A stretch of DNA of 64,000 nt, taken from contig CM064732.1 of the NCBI GenBank assembly GCA_032717465.1, forward strand, positions 21,360,942-21,424,941, in the 5' to 3' direction. Position 1 is the stretch's first letter. Each line of letters starts with the position of its first letter. Made by a program: the position numbers and the translations under genes. Source of the DNA: Coenobita brevimanus (lineage: Eukaryota > Arthropoda > Malacostraca > Decapoda > Coenobitidae). Below are positions 42,718-55,414 of this stretch, piece after piece. The notes beneath the pieces were generated by a model that made no database searches, was not told the origin of the DNA, and saw only the letters and a program-made list of their open reading frames with translations.

Positions 42718-44811
42718 ACGGAACAGAGAGAGATAATGAACACTTCAAGTGAGAACTAAAATCACTACTGTCCCGCAAAGTTCCAGGTTCAAAACAAAAG
42801 AGTTAGGTAAAATTACAAGTTAAAGTTTAATGCTCAAACTAACAACTAAACATTCAGGACTTAAGGATAATGTAATGGCAAAAAACAGGTTAAATATATG
42901 GGTAACTGCAATAGCCTCTATTAACACGAAATTAGCCTTCTTAGTGTGACTGGTAAAATATATGGTAGAATACTCATTGATAGGGTTAGGCATATGACAG
43001 AGGAGCTAGTTGGAGAAGAACAAGGGGGATTTAGGAAGGGAAAAGGGTGTGTAGATCAGATATTTGTTCTAAGATGTTTAGTGGAGAAGTATCTAGAGAA
43101 GGGAAGGAAAGTGTACGCTGCCTTCATGGACTTGGAGAAAGCTTATGACAGAATAGATAGGAAAGGTAAGTGGAAGGTACTAAGAATATATGGAGTGGAG
43201 GGGAAATTGTTGAGTGCTGTGAAGAGTATGTACGAGGGAGCTAGGGCTACGGTGCGAGTGGATGGTGAGCTGAGTGAGTTCTTTGATCTCAATGTGGGAC
43301 TGAAACAGGGGTGTGTAATGTCTCCATGGCTGTTTAATATATATATGGATGGGGTCGTAAAGGAGGTACAAGGTAGGGCAGTGGATGTGGGGGTGGCCCT
43401 AATGAATGAGGGTGAGATTTGGAAGCTTCCGGTGTTGCTGTTTGCTGATGATACAGTATTGTTGAGTGAAGATGAATGGGAGTTGCAAGGTTTGGTGAAT
43501 GAATTTGGGACAGTGTGTAGGAGGAGGAAGCTGAAAGTTAATGTAAACAAAAGTAAAGTTGTGGTGTTTGAGAGGAATGAAGTCACAGAGTGTGCAGTGA
43601 GGTTGGATGGTGAGGATATGGAGAATGTGAGTGCATTCAAGTACTTGGGTAGTGTGATGAGTAAGGATGGAACTTTGGGGGATGAAGTACGTGAAAGGGT
43701 ACAGCAGGGAAGGAAGGTTGTTGGCACACTGAAAGCAGTGATGAGAAATAGGGAGGTGAGTATGGAAGTTAAGAAGTCACTGCATGATGGTATTGTGATC
43801 CCTACCCTGACGTATGGAAGCGAGGCGTGGACCTTGCAAGAGGGGAACAAGTCAAGAGTGAGAGCGGTGGAAATGAGTTACTTGAGAGGAGCATGTGGAG
43901 TGGCATGGAGGGACAGGTTGACGAATGAAGAAGTGAAGGAACGTCGTGGGGTAGATGTGGATGTGGTTGAAAAGATTAGGAGAAATACACTGAGGTGGTT
44001 TGGACATGTGGAGAGGATGGAGAATGAAAGACTGACTAAGAGGGTGTATGTAGGTGAGGTGGAGGGAGGGAGAGGGAGGGGTAGACCGAGGATGAGGTGG
44101 AGGGATGGAGTTGAGAGGTATATGAGGGAGGGGGGGTGAGTTGGGGGGAGGGGAGTCAAATGGTGGGTGACAGAGTGACTTGGAGGCGTTTTGTCTGCGG
44201 CCACCCTTTGCGGGATTAGGGCGTCGGGCTATAGATAGATAGATAGATAGAAATTTATCTAAGTCAGCCCTGATAAAATGAGAAAACCGGATAATGCTCA
44301 GTGAATGCAAGATATATTATTACAGATACAAAATATTATTAATAGTGGCTGACAGTAAAAACCTCACACTAATCACAAAAACCTTACCAGGCCTACGAAT
44401 TAGCACCTTATGCTATACAGTACAAGAAAAAATGTAATATCACTTATACTCAAATTACACAGCAGCTAGATGGTTGGAGACTTCCTGAGCACTCACAAAA
44501 ATAGTAACAACTGTACAGGGGAGGACAGAGATGCGAACAAAATGAGGAGTAGATCTAAGTGGCAATTAATGTAGAGACTGAGCTCATTATATAGGGGCCA
44601 GCAGAGCTTGATACAACTTGTAAGAAGGACGCGCAAATGAAGCTATAGGGGACAAAGAGTTGACAATCCTGCTCTGAACAACAGAAAGAACGACTTACTC
44701 TACTATAAGGGGAGAAGGGGGGAGTGAGGTAGAACACGCTCGTGATCAAACATGCAGCATACTGTACGTTAGAATTATACAAAGCATGATTAAATCATAG
44801 GCTATGTAACA
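42714..44811 (-). repeat. 3' LTR of Gmr1-like copy 2, split by a LINE
   Basis: LTR halves at 42714-42935 and about 44250-44811. The uninterrupted 5' LTR at 49568-50358 shows the empty site, reading ATTAGCAATAGTAAATTTAT. Confidence 0.9.
42936..44250 (+). mobile_element. RTE-like LINE (copy F) nested in the LTR
   Basis: A 397-codon open frame (42946-44139) with no internal stop: VTGKIYGRILIDRV, GGFRKGKGCVDQIF, FMDLEKAYDRIDRKG, VGLKQGCVMSPWLFN, the catalytic FADD at 43441-43452, VNKSKVVVF, FKYLGSVMSKDG, RNTLRWFGHVERMENERL. Only the RT C-terminal half and tail are present; the endonuclease and RT start are lost by 5' truncation. Compared with copy C, two bases are missing near 44137, giving an early stop before the last ~25 residues. 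The 3' end is GGGATTAGGGCGTCGGGCT then (ATAG)n. Closest to copies B and C. Confidence 0.9.
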
Positions 44812-44872
44812 CCTCCCCACAAAGAAAAAGAAATTTACAAAGGAAATTTCTTATTACTCTAAAACAGTCTGT

Positions 44873-46917
44873 CTAAAGTCTAGATAAGCAATCTGCAATA
44901 ACATTTTCTTTTCCCTTGACATGCTGTATGTCTAATGAATACTCCTGAAGTAGTAGACTCCATCTTGTCAATCTCTGATTTTTATCTTTCAACTTACCTA
45001 GGAATTTCAGTGGGTTATGATCAGTATAAATGACTATGGGGTCAAAACCAGAACACAAATAAAATGAAAAATGCTGTAAACCCAAAATCAAGGCCAAAAG
45101 CTCTTTCTCAATAGCTGAGTAGTTCTTTTGAGGTGGAGTGAACTTCTTACCGTAATAAGATACAGGGTGTTCAATACTCTGATCATCCTCTTGCAGCAAA
45201 ACAGCCCCAGCTCCTGTATCACTTGCGTCAACAGCCATCTTAAAAGGCTTAGCAAAATTTGGAGTAGCGAGCACTGGCTGACTTAATAGGATAGCCTTAA
45301 GTTTGCTGAAAGAGGATTCACAGTTATCAGTCCAGACAAATTTAACTCCCTTTTTCAGTAGGTCTGTAAGTGGTGATACAAGAATTGAAAAGTTAAGAAC
45401 AAATCTCCTGTAATAACATACCATTCCCAAAAATCTTTGTAGCTCTTTCCTACTTTTAGTCTGGGAAGATCACTTATAACCTGAACCTTAGCTCCTGGTG
45501 GTGCAACGTGTCCATCACCAATTACGTACCCAAGGTATTGAACTTTAGCTTGACCAAACTCACACTTTGATAAATTAGCTACAAGATTAGCCTGAACCAA
45601 ACGCAGAAGAAATTTACTGACATGGCATAGGTGATCTTTCCAGTTGTCACTGAAGATTAATACATCATCAATATAAACAACACACCCTGCCAAACCCTCT
45701 GTTACAACATTCATGAGCTTCTGAAATATGGCTGGTGCATTTTCCATACCATATGGCATTACAGAACATACAAAAGTCTTTCCTAGTGTTACAAAACATG
45801 AGATCTCCCTAGCACGTTCAGTTATAGGTACTTGCCAGTATCCCTTTAACAAATCAAACTTACTTATGTACCTAGCCTTTCCGATCTTGTCTATGCAATC
45901 TTCCACGCGAGGGAGAGGGTAAGTGTCTGTTTTGGTTATCTGATTAACACGTCTGTAGTCGATGCAAAGCCACTGTGACCCACCTGCCTTAGGGACTAGA
46001 GTGACAGGAGAACTCCACTCGCTCTGACAGGGCTCAATCATCTTGTGGTCCACCAGGTAGCCAAGCTCCTTCTGGATGAGAGGAACTTTCACTGGGTTCA
46101 CACGGTAAGGAGGCAGTTTAATTGTCTTTGCGTCTCCAACATCGACATCATGCATCAACACAGTGGTTTTTCCTGGAGTAGCACGGAACACTTGCAGGTA
46201 CTCCTGCAGTAATGCCGAAAACTCCTGCCTTTCCTCGGGAGCTAGATGAGAAAGCTTAGTTTGGAGATCATTCATGATATCAGGATTCTTCCCCAAACTA
46301 TCACTGAGGCTCATGCTGCATGGGAGAACTTCACTTGCAGACTCGGGAGGAAAAGCTACAGTGCAGACTGGGTTATTTTCGTCCCGCCTGTGATATAACT
46401 TTAGCATGTTGATGTGACAAAGTTCCTTGTTCTTTCTACGATCTGGTGTGGCGATGACATAGTTGACATCACTGAGTTTCTTCTCCACGAAATAAGGACC
46501 ACTAAACTTGGCTTGAAGAGGTTGCCCATGCACCGGTAGCAGAATCAAAACCTGATCTCCTGGCTGAAAGTAGCATAATCTGTACTTCTTATCATACCAA
46601 GTCTTCATCTTCTCCTGAGCAGCTCCTAAATTCTCTCTCGCCAGCTGTAAAGCAGTGGACAGCCGTTCTTTGAACTTCATCACATACTCCAGCAGGTTGA
46701 CGTCATCTTCCTCCGACAGCCAGCATTCCTTGAGTAACTTAAGGGGTCCTCTTACTTCATGGCCAAACAGTAGTTCAAAAGGTGAGAAGCCCAGTGATTC
46801 ATTTGGAGATTCTCTTGCGGCAAATACAACGAATGGAAGACCTTTATCCCAGTCTTTCTGATGTTCCAAACAGTATTTCTTGAGCATCGATTTGAGTGTT
46901 TGATGATATCTCTCCAA
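44873..46917 (-). pseudogene. pol: pol part 2 of Gmr1-like copy 2: integrase end, RT, RNase H
   Basis: From RYHQTLKSML just after the integrase Glu, through the GPY/F module (FSGPYF), RT with SEWSSPVTLVPK, CIDYRRVN and YIDDVLIFSD (near 45680), to RNase H with MAVDASDTGAGAV and VIYTDHNPL, ending at SRL-stop. A one-base loss near 45462 shifts the frame between RT and RNase H. Confidence 0.9.
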
Positions 46918-46923
46918 CGCTCC

Positions 46924-48960
46924 TTAGGTCTGGGGATGGTAAGCTGAAGATGTGATCTGGGTGATGCCCAACTCTTTCAGAGACTGCTTGAAAACATTTG
47001 ACATGAAATTACTTCCCCGGTCTAACTGTACCTCCTTGGGTAGACCAAACTTTGTGAAGAACCCTAGCATTTCCTTAACCACGTTCTTTGCTGAGATATT
47101 TCCAAGTGGAATGGCTTCAGGATAACGAGTAGCCATATCAATCAGGGTCAACACATAAGAAAATCCTGAAGAAGTCTTAGGAAGAGGGCCCACAATATCC
47201 ACCAACACACAGGTGAATGGCGCCTCAAAAGGAGGAATGGGAACTAGAGGTGCAACCTTTTCGGTCTGATTGCACTTCCCCACAACTTGACAGGTGTGAC
47301 AAGACTTACAATACCAGGAAACATCTCTGAAGATACCTGGCCAGTAGAAGTATTTCAAAATGCGTGCCATAGTCTTCCTCACTCCAAGGTGTCCTGCCAA
47401 ACTGGAATCATGAGCCATTCTAATGATATCCTGAATACAAACATGAGGGATGACAACTTGATGTACAACCTCCCATTCACAGTCGGCTGATGCTGTTGGG
47501 GGTCTCCACTTTCTCATAAGTACTCCTGACTTTATATAATAACAAGTAGAAGCACCAGCTGACTCTTCCTCACTGCAAGCAGAGTTAGCTAGACCTTTCA
47601 ACTCAGGGTCAGCAACCTGCAACTCAACCAACTCTTGACGAGACAAATTATCAACACTACGGGGTACTGCCTCATCTGGTGAGTGGTCCAAATTAACAAG
47701 AAAAGTGTCAGCTAGGATAACATCATCATCATCATTATCCTCTAAGTCACCAGTAACTTTAGACTTAGCCCTAGTGACAGCACATGCAGAGAACACATCA
47801 GGGACATCACAATCCTGGGTCGCAGCCACTGGCTCACTAGACAACTGAGGAGCTGGACACAATTGACTTCCACCAATATCATTCCAAGTAAGAAAGTTAC
47901 ACCTGACATTGGGAGTGTCTCAACCAACCCAACCATAACGGAACCATTAACAAAACCAGACTCTAAATTCACTCTGCACAGAGGGACAGAGAAGTAATTA
48001 TTCCCTACACCTTGTAAGATTACGGTTTCATCAGAGGAATTAACATTAGAGCCTAGAACACTGGTCAGCATAAGGGATTGGCAAGCACCTGTATCACGAT
48101 ATATTATAACTGATTTCCTGTCATTACTGTCCAGAGGATTGACAAAACCATCAGACAGGAAATTAGCACATGAACTCTTGAGATTGTCACCCACGTTACT
48201 GCTCAAAAGAGGAGCTTCATCATGAGAATTTAATTTACCCCTCAAAGCAAGTTCAGTTAACTCAGTTAAAGAATTCTGGGAACTCTCAAGGGTGGACACT
48301 AGACCAACTGACTGAATATTTAAAGACTCCTTTTTGTTCACATCACGCTGTCTCCTGAAACATTTCTCCGTAGTATGACCAAGCTTACTACAATAAGTAC
48401 ATTTACTTTTCTGAAACCTAGAGGTGAAGCTGGTATTTACTTCCTGAGAAACATCATCTTTATTCTCTTTCCTGTTACCTGTACTCTGAGTAGAGGCAAC
48501 GTACTTATTCTCAGCTTTCCTTTTTTTTTTTTTAGAATATCTCTTGTGAGTGAGAACATATTCATCAGCTAAAACTGCAGCATCAGACAAATTATCTATT
48601 CTTCTCTCATCAAGATATAGGCTTACATCATTATTAATACACCTTTTGAAGTCCTCCAACAAAATCATCTGCTTAAATTTATCAAAATCAGAATTTACAT
48701 TCTTAGAATTTAACCACTGCTCTAACATATCTTCTTTGATTTTTGCATACTCAACATGGGATTGCTTATCTTGCTTATAAGTTGTCCTAGATTTTACTCT
48801 ATAGGTTTCAGGAACAAGCTCATAGGCCTTAAGAATCAAGCTCTTAACTACATCATAATTAACAGATTGATCCTGAGGCAAAGATGCATAAGTTACTTGA
48901 GCTTTACCGGTGAGAACAGTTTGAAGGAGTACTGGCCAATACTTTTTGGGCCAATTAAAA
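46924..48960 (-). pseudogene. pol: pol part 1 of Gmr1-like copy 2 with gag capsid and zinc knuckle
   Basis: Higher coordinates first: SCAN-like capsid (LILKAYELVPETYRVK), CCHC knuckle (CTYCSKLGHTTEKC), protease DTGA near 48087-48098, frameshift near 47885, then the integrase zinc site and core (LVDIVGP, LDRGSNF) up to a TAA at 46924. Gag and pol are continuous at the knuckle here, with no stop between them. Confidence 0.9.
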
Positions 48961-48967
48961 CCTATAG

Positions 48968-49486
48968 CTACCCTCTCAAACAGCTGAAAATATTTGTTAA
49001 ATCAGATTCATTAAAAGGAGGGACAAGTTTAACATTTTTAGCCACATCAAAATCATTAGAGCTAGATGATCCAGTTCCACCTTGTTTCATGCGATACTCA
49101 TGGTCTGCCTGAATCCTAGCAATATCAATTTGTGCCTCAGCCTCCTTAGCACGAGCCTGAAATTCAGCCTCCTTAGCTTTTGCCTGAAACTCAGCCTTCT
49201 TAGCACGGGCCTGAAACTCAGCCTCCTTAGCATGAGCCTCCTGCAGGGCTAGCTGTAACTTAGCTATTTCAATCTGCGTTTGCTCATTTGGAGGAGTTAC
49301 ATTAAACAAGCTTTCATTAATCATGTCAACAATTTGATCTTTAGAATGATGAGAGCGAACAACAATTCCCAATTGTTGAGCAACAAGCTTAAGTTCATTC
49401 TTTGTTCTGTTTTCTACATCACACACTATTTGCACATTTGACAAAAAATCTTTGGCTTCATCAAGCGTAGTAATAGTAGACATCAT
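48968..49486 (-). pseudogene. gag: gag N-terminus of Gmr1-like copy 2
   Basis: ATG at 49486. A SAP-like motif followed by a longer run of AKEAEFQA-type units than copy 1, then IDIARIQADHEYRMK and FNESDL. The frame shifts near 49003 by loss of one base. Confidence 0.87.
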
Positions 49487-49567
49487 GAATAAATCACAGT
49501 CACAAAATATCAAGCAATATCCTTATGATAATATCCTGAATATCCTGATAAGAGGTCGCCAAATTTA

Positions 49568-50529
<962 letters not shown>

Positions 50530-50539
50530 AAAAAAGAAG

Positions 50540-51880
50540 AAAACTCCCGAAACATGGTGTAACGTTATAGTTATTTTACTTTGCAAAAAAGGTGACCCAA
50601 AAGATATTTGTAACCATCGACCCATTAGCTTATTACCAGTCATTTACAAACTCTTCACTGAATTTCTTATGAACAGAATAACAACAAATTTGGGCGAAAT
50701 CCAACTTCGTGAACAGGCAGGATTTTGAAGCGGGTACTCGACTACTGATCATCTGCACACAATGAATCAGCTAACTGAGATAACTACAGAATATAATAAA
50801 TCACTGTGCTTAGGTTTTGTTGATTACGAAAAGGCTTTCGACTCAGTGGAGCTCATAGCAATTATAAATTCATTGTGAGAACAAGTAGTGAATGAGAACA
50901 TTGTAAAACTGCTCGAAAACATATACAGAGAGGGAACTGCTACAGTTAAATTACATAAGGACTCAGAGAAAATTAAGATTGCGAAGGGCGTGCGTCAGGG
51001 AGATACGTTTTCGCGAACATTATTTAAAGCCTGATTAAAATGTATTTTCAGAGAGCTAGACTGGGAAAACAAAGGAGTGAACATTGATGAAGAAAAGCTA
51101 AACCATTTATGATTTGCAGGTGACATTGTCCTAATCTCAGAAACAGCAGAGACATTGCAAGAATTGTTAAATGACCTGAACAGAGAAAGTCTCAAAGTTG
51201 GGCTAAAGATGAACCGGAGTAAACCACAAACACCAAAGAGAGTCCTCAGAATATGCGGAGAAATTCTTGAAGTTGAGGAGTACAATTGCTTGGGACAAAT
51301 ACTAAAATTAACGAAAGATAATGATAGCGAAATAAAAAGACGCATTACAAATGGATGGAAAGCTTTCTGTAAACATAGAGACATTATGAAAAGTAGCTTG
51401 CCAGTTTGTATGAAACGAAAAGTATGTAATGAATATAGTATTCCAGCAATGACGTATGGTTGTGAGACCTGGAAGCTGACAAAATCGATGGAAAATAACT
51501 TAATCCGTTCCCAAAGAGCAATGGAAAGGTCAATTTTGGGAATATCTTTAAGAGACAGGAAACGATCAACTTGGGTGAGAGAGCAGAGTAAAGTCAAAGT
51601 TATTATAGGAGTTATAAAAGAACAGAAATGGAGGTGGGCAGGCCATGTAGCAAGAATACGGGATAACCAATTGAGCAAGAGGTTGACTGACTGGACACCA
51701 TGAGATTGTAAGCGTAGCAGAAAAAGGCCAGACAGGAGGTGGAGAGATGAGACAGTGCAATTTACAGGGAAAACGTGGCAACGATTGGCTCAGTCAAGGA
51801 ATTCGTGGAGAAGGTTGTGGGAGGCCTTTGTTCACTAGTGGACTTGTAATGGTTGTTGATGGTGATAGTGATGATATATC
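50540..51880 (+). pseudogene. RTE-like LINE (copy G)
   Basis: Order: [23 protein letters not shown] (50587-50655), QAGF, FVDYEKAFDSVE (50816-50850), KGVRQGDTFS, the palm box altered to FAGD with a stop just before it (51111-51125), LKMNRSK, EYNCLGQ, then an intact tail frame to 51703 (YGCETWKLT, WRWAGHVARI, RDETVQF). It ends GTTGATGGTGATAGTGATG then ATATCTATCTATC. Inactive by stops and the altered catalytic Asp. Same family as copy H. Confidence 0.85.
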
Positions 51881-51886
51881 TATCTA

Positions 51887-51930
<44 letters not shown>

Positions 51931-52849
51931 GTTTGCCACTCCCTCCTTCTTTCTTGCTTCATTCTGCACTCCTTTCCCTCCCTGTAGCCTCTCCATAGTT
52001 TCCTCTTCGCTTTCTCCCCTCCCCTCCCCTTCGTGGAGTGTGCCAAACAAGGTGATTGGACCATTGCTAACGAGGGCAGCCAATGAGAGAAGGCGACACA
52101 AATGTGGGCGAACGTCGGGCTAACTCACCAATTGGGCAGGGGTGAGGCGAGGAAGGAGGAAGGGGGAGAGAGTCAAGGATGGACGAAAGGGAGGTGAGAG
52201 AGAGCTAAGGGGAAAAAAAGCAGAACTAAGGAACGAGAGGAATAGGTGAGGAGGGCAAGGCAAGAGAAGAAAAATGGAGGAGGGAGAGAGGGAGGAAGAG
52301 AGAGAGAGGAAAGGAAAAACAAATAAAAACGAGAAAGGGAAGGAGGGAGCCAGGACAGCAGTTAGAGAGAGAACGAAGGAGGATGAAGGAAACGGAAGAA
52401 GAGGGACTGGTTAATCTGAAGGTGAAAGAAAAGGAGATAGAGGAAAGTGAAGGGAGTTAGAGGCTGGAGTTAATCTGAAAGGAAGGAAGGTGGAAGTAAT
52501 GGAGTGAAATGTGAGGATTTGTTTTTCAAGGGAAGGAGTTTGGGGAAAGGAAAGGGAAGAGTGAAAAAGACCGGTAGAACAAGATACTTTTAATATGAAT
52601 AAGAGGAAGGAGAAAAGGATGTAATAATGGAAGGGGAGAAGGAAGCAAAAATAAAGGTAGGGATGGAAAGGAGAAAGTGGAGAGGAATGGGCAGCAGGTA
52701 TGGAACATAAAGACTGACTTAAGCTGAGAGGGTGTTACAAGAGTGGAAGAGAAAGCAGAGTGGAGGCGACCCAGGAGAAGGAGATGGAAGGAAGGTAGGG
52801 AGGTGAACGGGGAGAGGGAGGTAGAGTAAAAGCATGAAAGTGTTGAATT

Positions 52850-52913
<64 letters not shown>

Positions 52914-53305
52914 GTAGAAAGGAAGGAAGAACAGAAGGAGTAGATCAGAAAGCACGGATGGGTGGAAAGAAGAGAAGGAAGTTGGAGGTGAGGCAAAAAC
53001 GAAAAATATGAAATGGAGGAATGTGAGACTTGCTTTAAGACAGATAGACTGAAGAAGGAGAAAGGGGGAGAGAAAAAGGATAATATGAGGGAGGGAAGGA
53101 AGAAGGGTAGGAGGGATGGAGAGAGAGGTAGAAAGAAGAAAGGAGAGCGGAATAGAACTAACAGTATGGCTCAATAAAATGGCGGTTTCATAAAGCTGCA
53201 AAGAAGAGACGGGGAGCAGGGAAAAAGAAGATTGTAAATAATAAAAAGTTGAAGGGAAAGATGGAAGAAAGATCAAAAGAGTACACAGAGGGCAGACAAC
53301 ATCAC
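51881..53305. repeat. (CT)n then a long purine-rich region
   Basis: (TC)n 51893-51928; mixed to 52130; then ~1.15 kb of A/G-rich plus strand with (GA)n at about 52852-52889 and (CAGA)n at 52889-52912. The minus-strand Leu/Ser/Phe/Pro frames here (up to 236 codons) are skew artefacts. Confidence 0.85.
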
Positions 53306-55414
53306 GCCTATCCGTCCTTTTGAGATTAACTATTGCAAGGTAGCTTATAAATGACGCTACTGTTGTGTGACACAAAGATAGGCATAGCCAAGTGCAAAGG
53401 CTGTCCACCCCTCGCTCCCCGCTACACATCCATCAAATCCTCCAGCTAATGCCGGGGTAGGAAAAATTCTGAAAAAAGACCATATCATAAAAAAAATGTC
53501 ATGGAAATCCTATATGGAAAGATGCAAGGAAACCATACCCTACACGATCCCAAGCTGAAAGTGAAAATCATTAAGTGCATATTTGATTATTTCAGTGATT
53601 ACGAGAGTGTCTTCCATATCTAGTACTATATAAATTATTATATTACAAAAGTCTGTTACCCAATATTGAGGATAGTTAGCAGGGAATCAGCAAAAATAAA
53701 TTTACTCTAGCATGTTAGTGCTATATCACAGTCTATCACGAAGGTAGTTCCGTGTGCTTCATATCAGGCAAAAAGAAATGCTTAGTTTCATGTAAATGGA
53801 AATACTCAGCAATTTTGCGACCAATATCTCCCGTGCAGTACGATCGATTTATGTTTGAAATATATTTTTGGCGCATATAATTATCTCGTCCCTTGAGATT
53901 TTGTGTACTTGACAAATCCCTTTAAAATCTTTGCTTAGTTAATGGACTTTGTTTCATTTCGTTTAAAGATTCCTCACGTGGTTATTTCTTAATCAATGAA
54001 TAATTATTGCTATTCATCACTACAGATTCAAGTTCCTCCATATCTTTTTTTACGACTGATGACCACAACTTGGTACAATACTCAAAAAATGGATACACTT
54101 GGGAATTATATAGGATGAGGCTAATATTTTCCATTTATATTCGAATGCTCTGCGTATAAATTTGAGAAACTTGTTGCCTTTCTTAATAGCCTCTGTACAC
54201 CGTTTTATCAGTATTAAGTGATTTGTTATTCTAACTATTAGTTATTTTTTGTGGTATATATTAAAAATTTGTTATTATTCAGAGTATTCTGCATTGCTTC
54301 GTATGCTTTACTTTCTAATTCTAAATATAAATTTCGTCACCCATATCTTTACTCTCTCAAGCTTCCCCCACATTTTTCTTTTAACTGTGACCAGAGTTGG
54401 ACACTACTGTGAGTGGAAACATATTTAGGAGTTAAACAAGATGAGGCTGATATGTTCAAATATGATTTTAATAGGAGAATGAATTGTAAGACATTTTCTC
54501 TGCAAAATTCTCACAACAAAAACGTACTTTTTTTACATCAGCAGATGAAACCACGATTCCTTCTTTGGTCTTCAGCTTTATCCAAGAGTTTTTTATACTC
54601 TCGTCTGAATTTGTCAAAGGTTTGATGCATTGTTTACAATGCAGTGATTTTTCAGTCTATATTCCACAAAGCCTATTTTGTGTTCATCACCATTCCTTGC
54701 ATTCCTTGAACAACTAGTTACACGAAGTGAGGAGGTAATATACATGTAGTTGTCACTGTCTTTATCTTTTGGTGCTTCATTGTCATTTTTTTTTTTTTTA
54801 CAATAGCGTCAATGGCCTTGGCAGAAGGGGTATCTAGTTTAGAAGTATCCAAATCAGGAGGACACACTTACTATGCACATGGACTCTACAGGTAGACGAT
54901 TTCTGTCCAGCACAACAGACTTAGCCTTCCTTTTGAGACTAATTACTAATGCAGCTGTTGTATGATTCAAAGGCTGGGATAGTCACGAGCGAGGCTGTCC
55001 ATCCCAACTCCCCACTACACATCCTGCAAATCCTCCAGCTGAAGCCAGTATGGAAAATTCAAAAAATGACCCAGTATACGAGTGTGATATCATAGGGAGT
55101 AGACTGTAGCACCAGTTGAACGGGGTAACTCTCCCAACGTGGATGGAAAACTGATGATAAGAAGGGCTGTAGCTCCTGTTTCTTCAGCGCTGGGGACTAG
55201 CTTCTGACTATTCCCCTAATCTGAACTTTTTCAGGTTTCAGTAAATCATAGAGTAGGCCGGCATATTCTTCTCTAATACTCTTTCCAACTGTCATCAAAA
55301 TACATGCACATTACACACCACACTTCCTTTTCTAAATAAAGAAAATGGCATCTCAACACCCAGCCACACACTCTCGAGGGCAGGGGGACCATAAAAGGCC
55401 CCTCCATCCGCAAA
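53306..55414. repeat. Spacer with two pairs of diverged direct repeats
   Basis: Pair 1: 53311-53500 and 54930-55085 share CCTTTTGAGA, GGCTGTCCA(C/T)CCC, CCCC(G/A)CTACACATCC and AAATCCTCCAGCT. Pair 2: about 54050-54130 and 54389-54460 share GACCA-A-TTGG, ACACT and GATGAGGCT(A/G)ATAT. No coding region recognised; a frame at 54413-54625 lacks motifs. Confidence 0.6.

Noticed and set aside
52526..53429. Minus-strand frames of 156 and 236 codons
   Set aside because: Result of polypyrimidine skew; Leu/Ser/Phe/Pro-rich with no motif.
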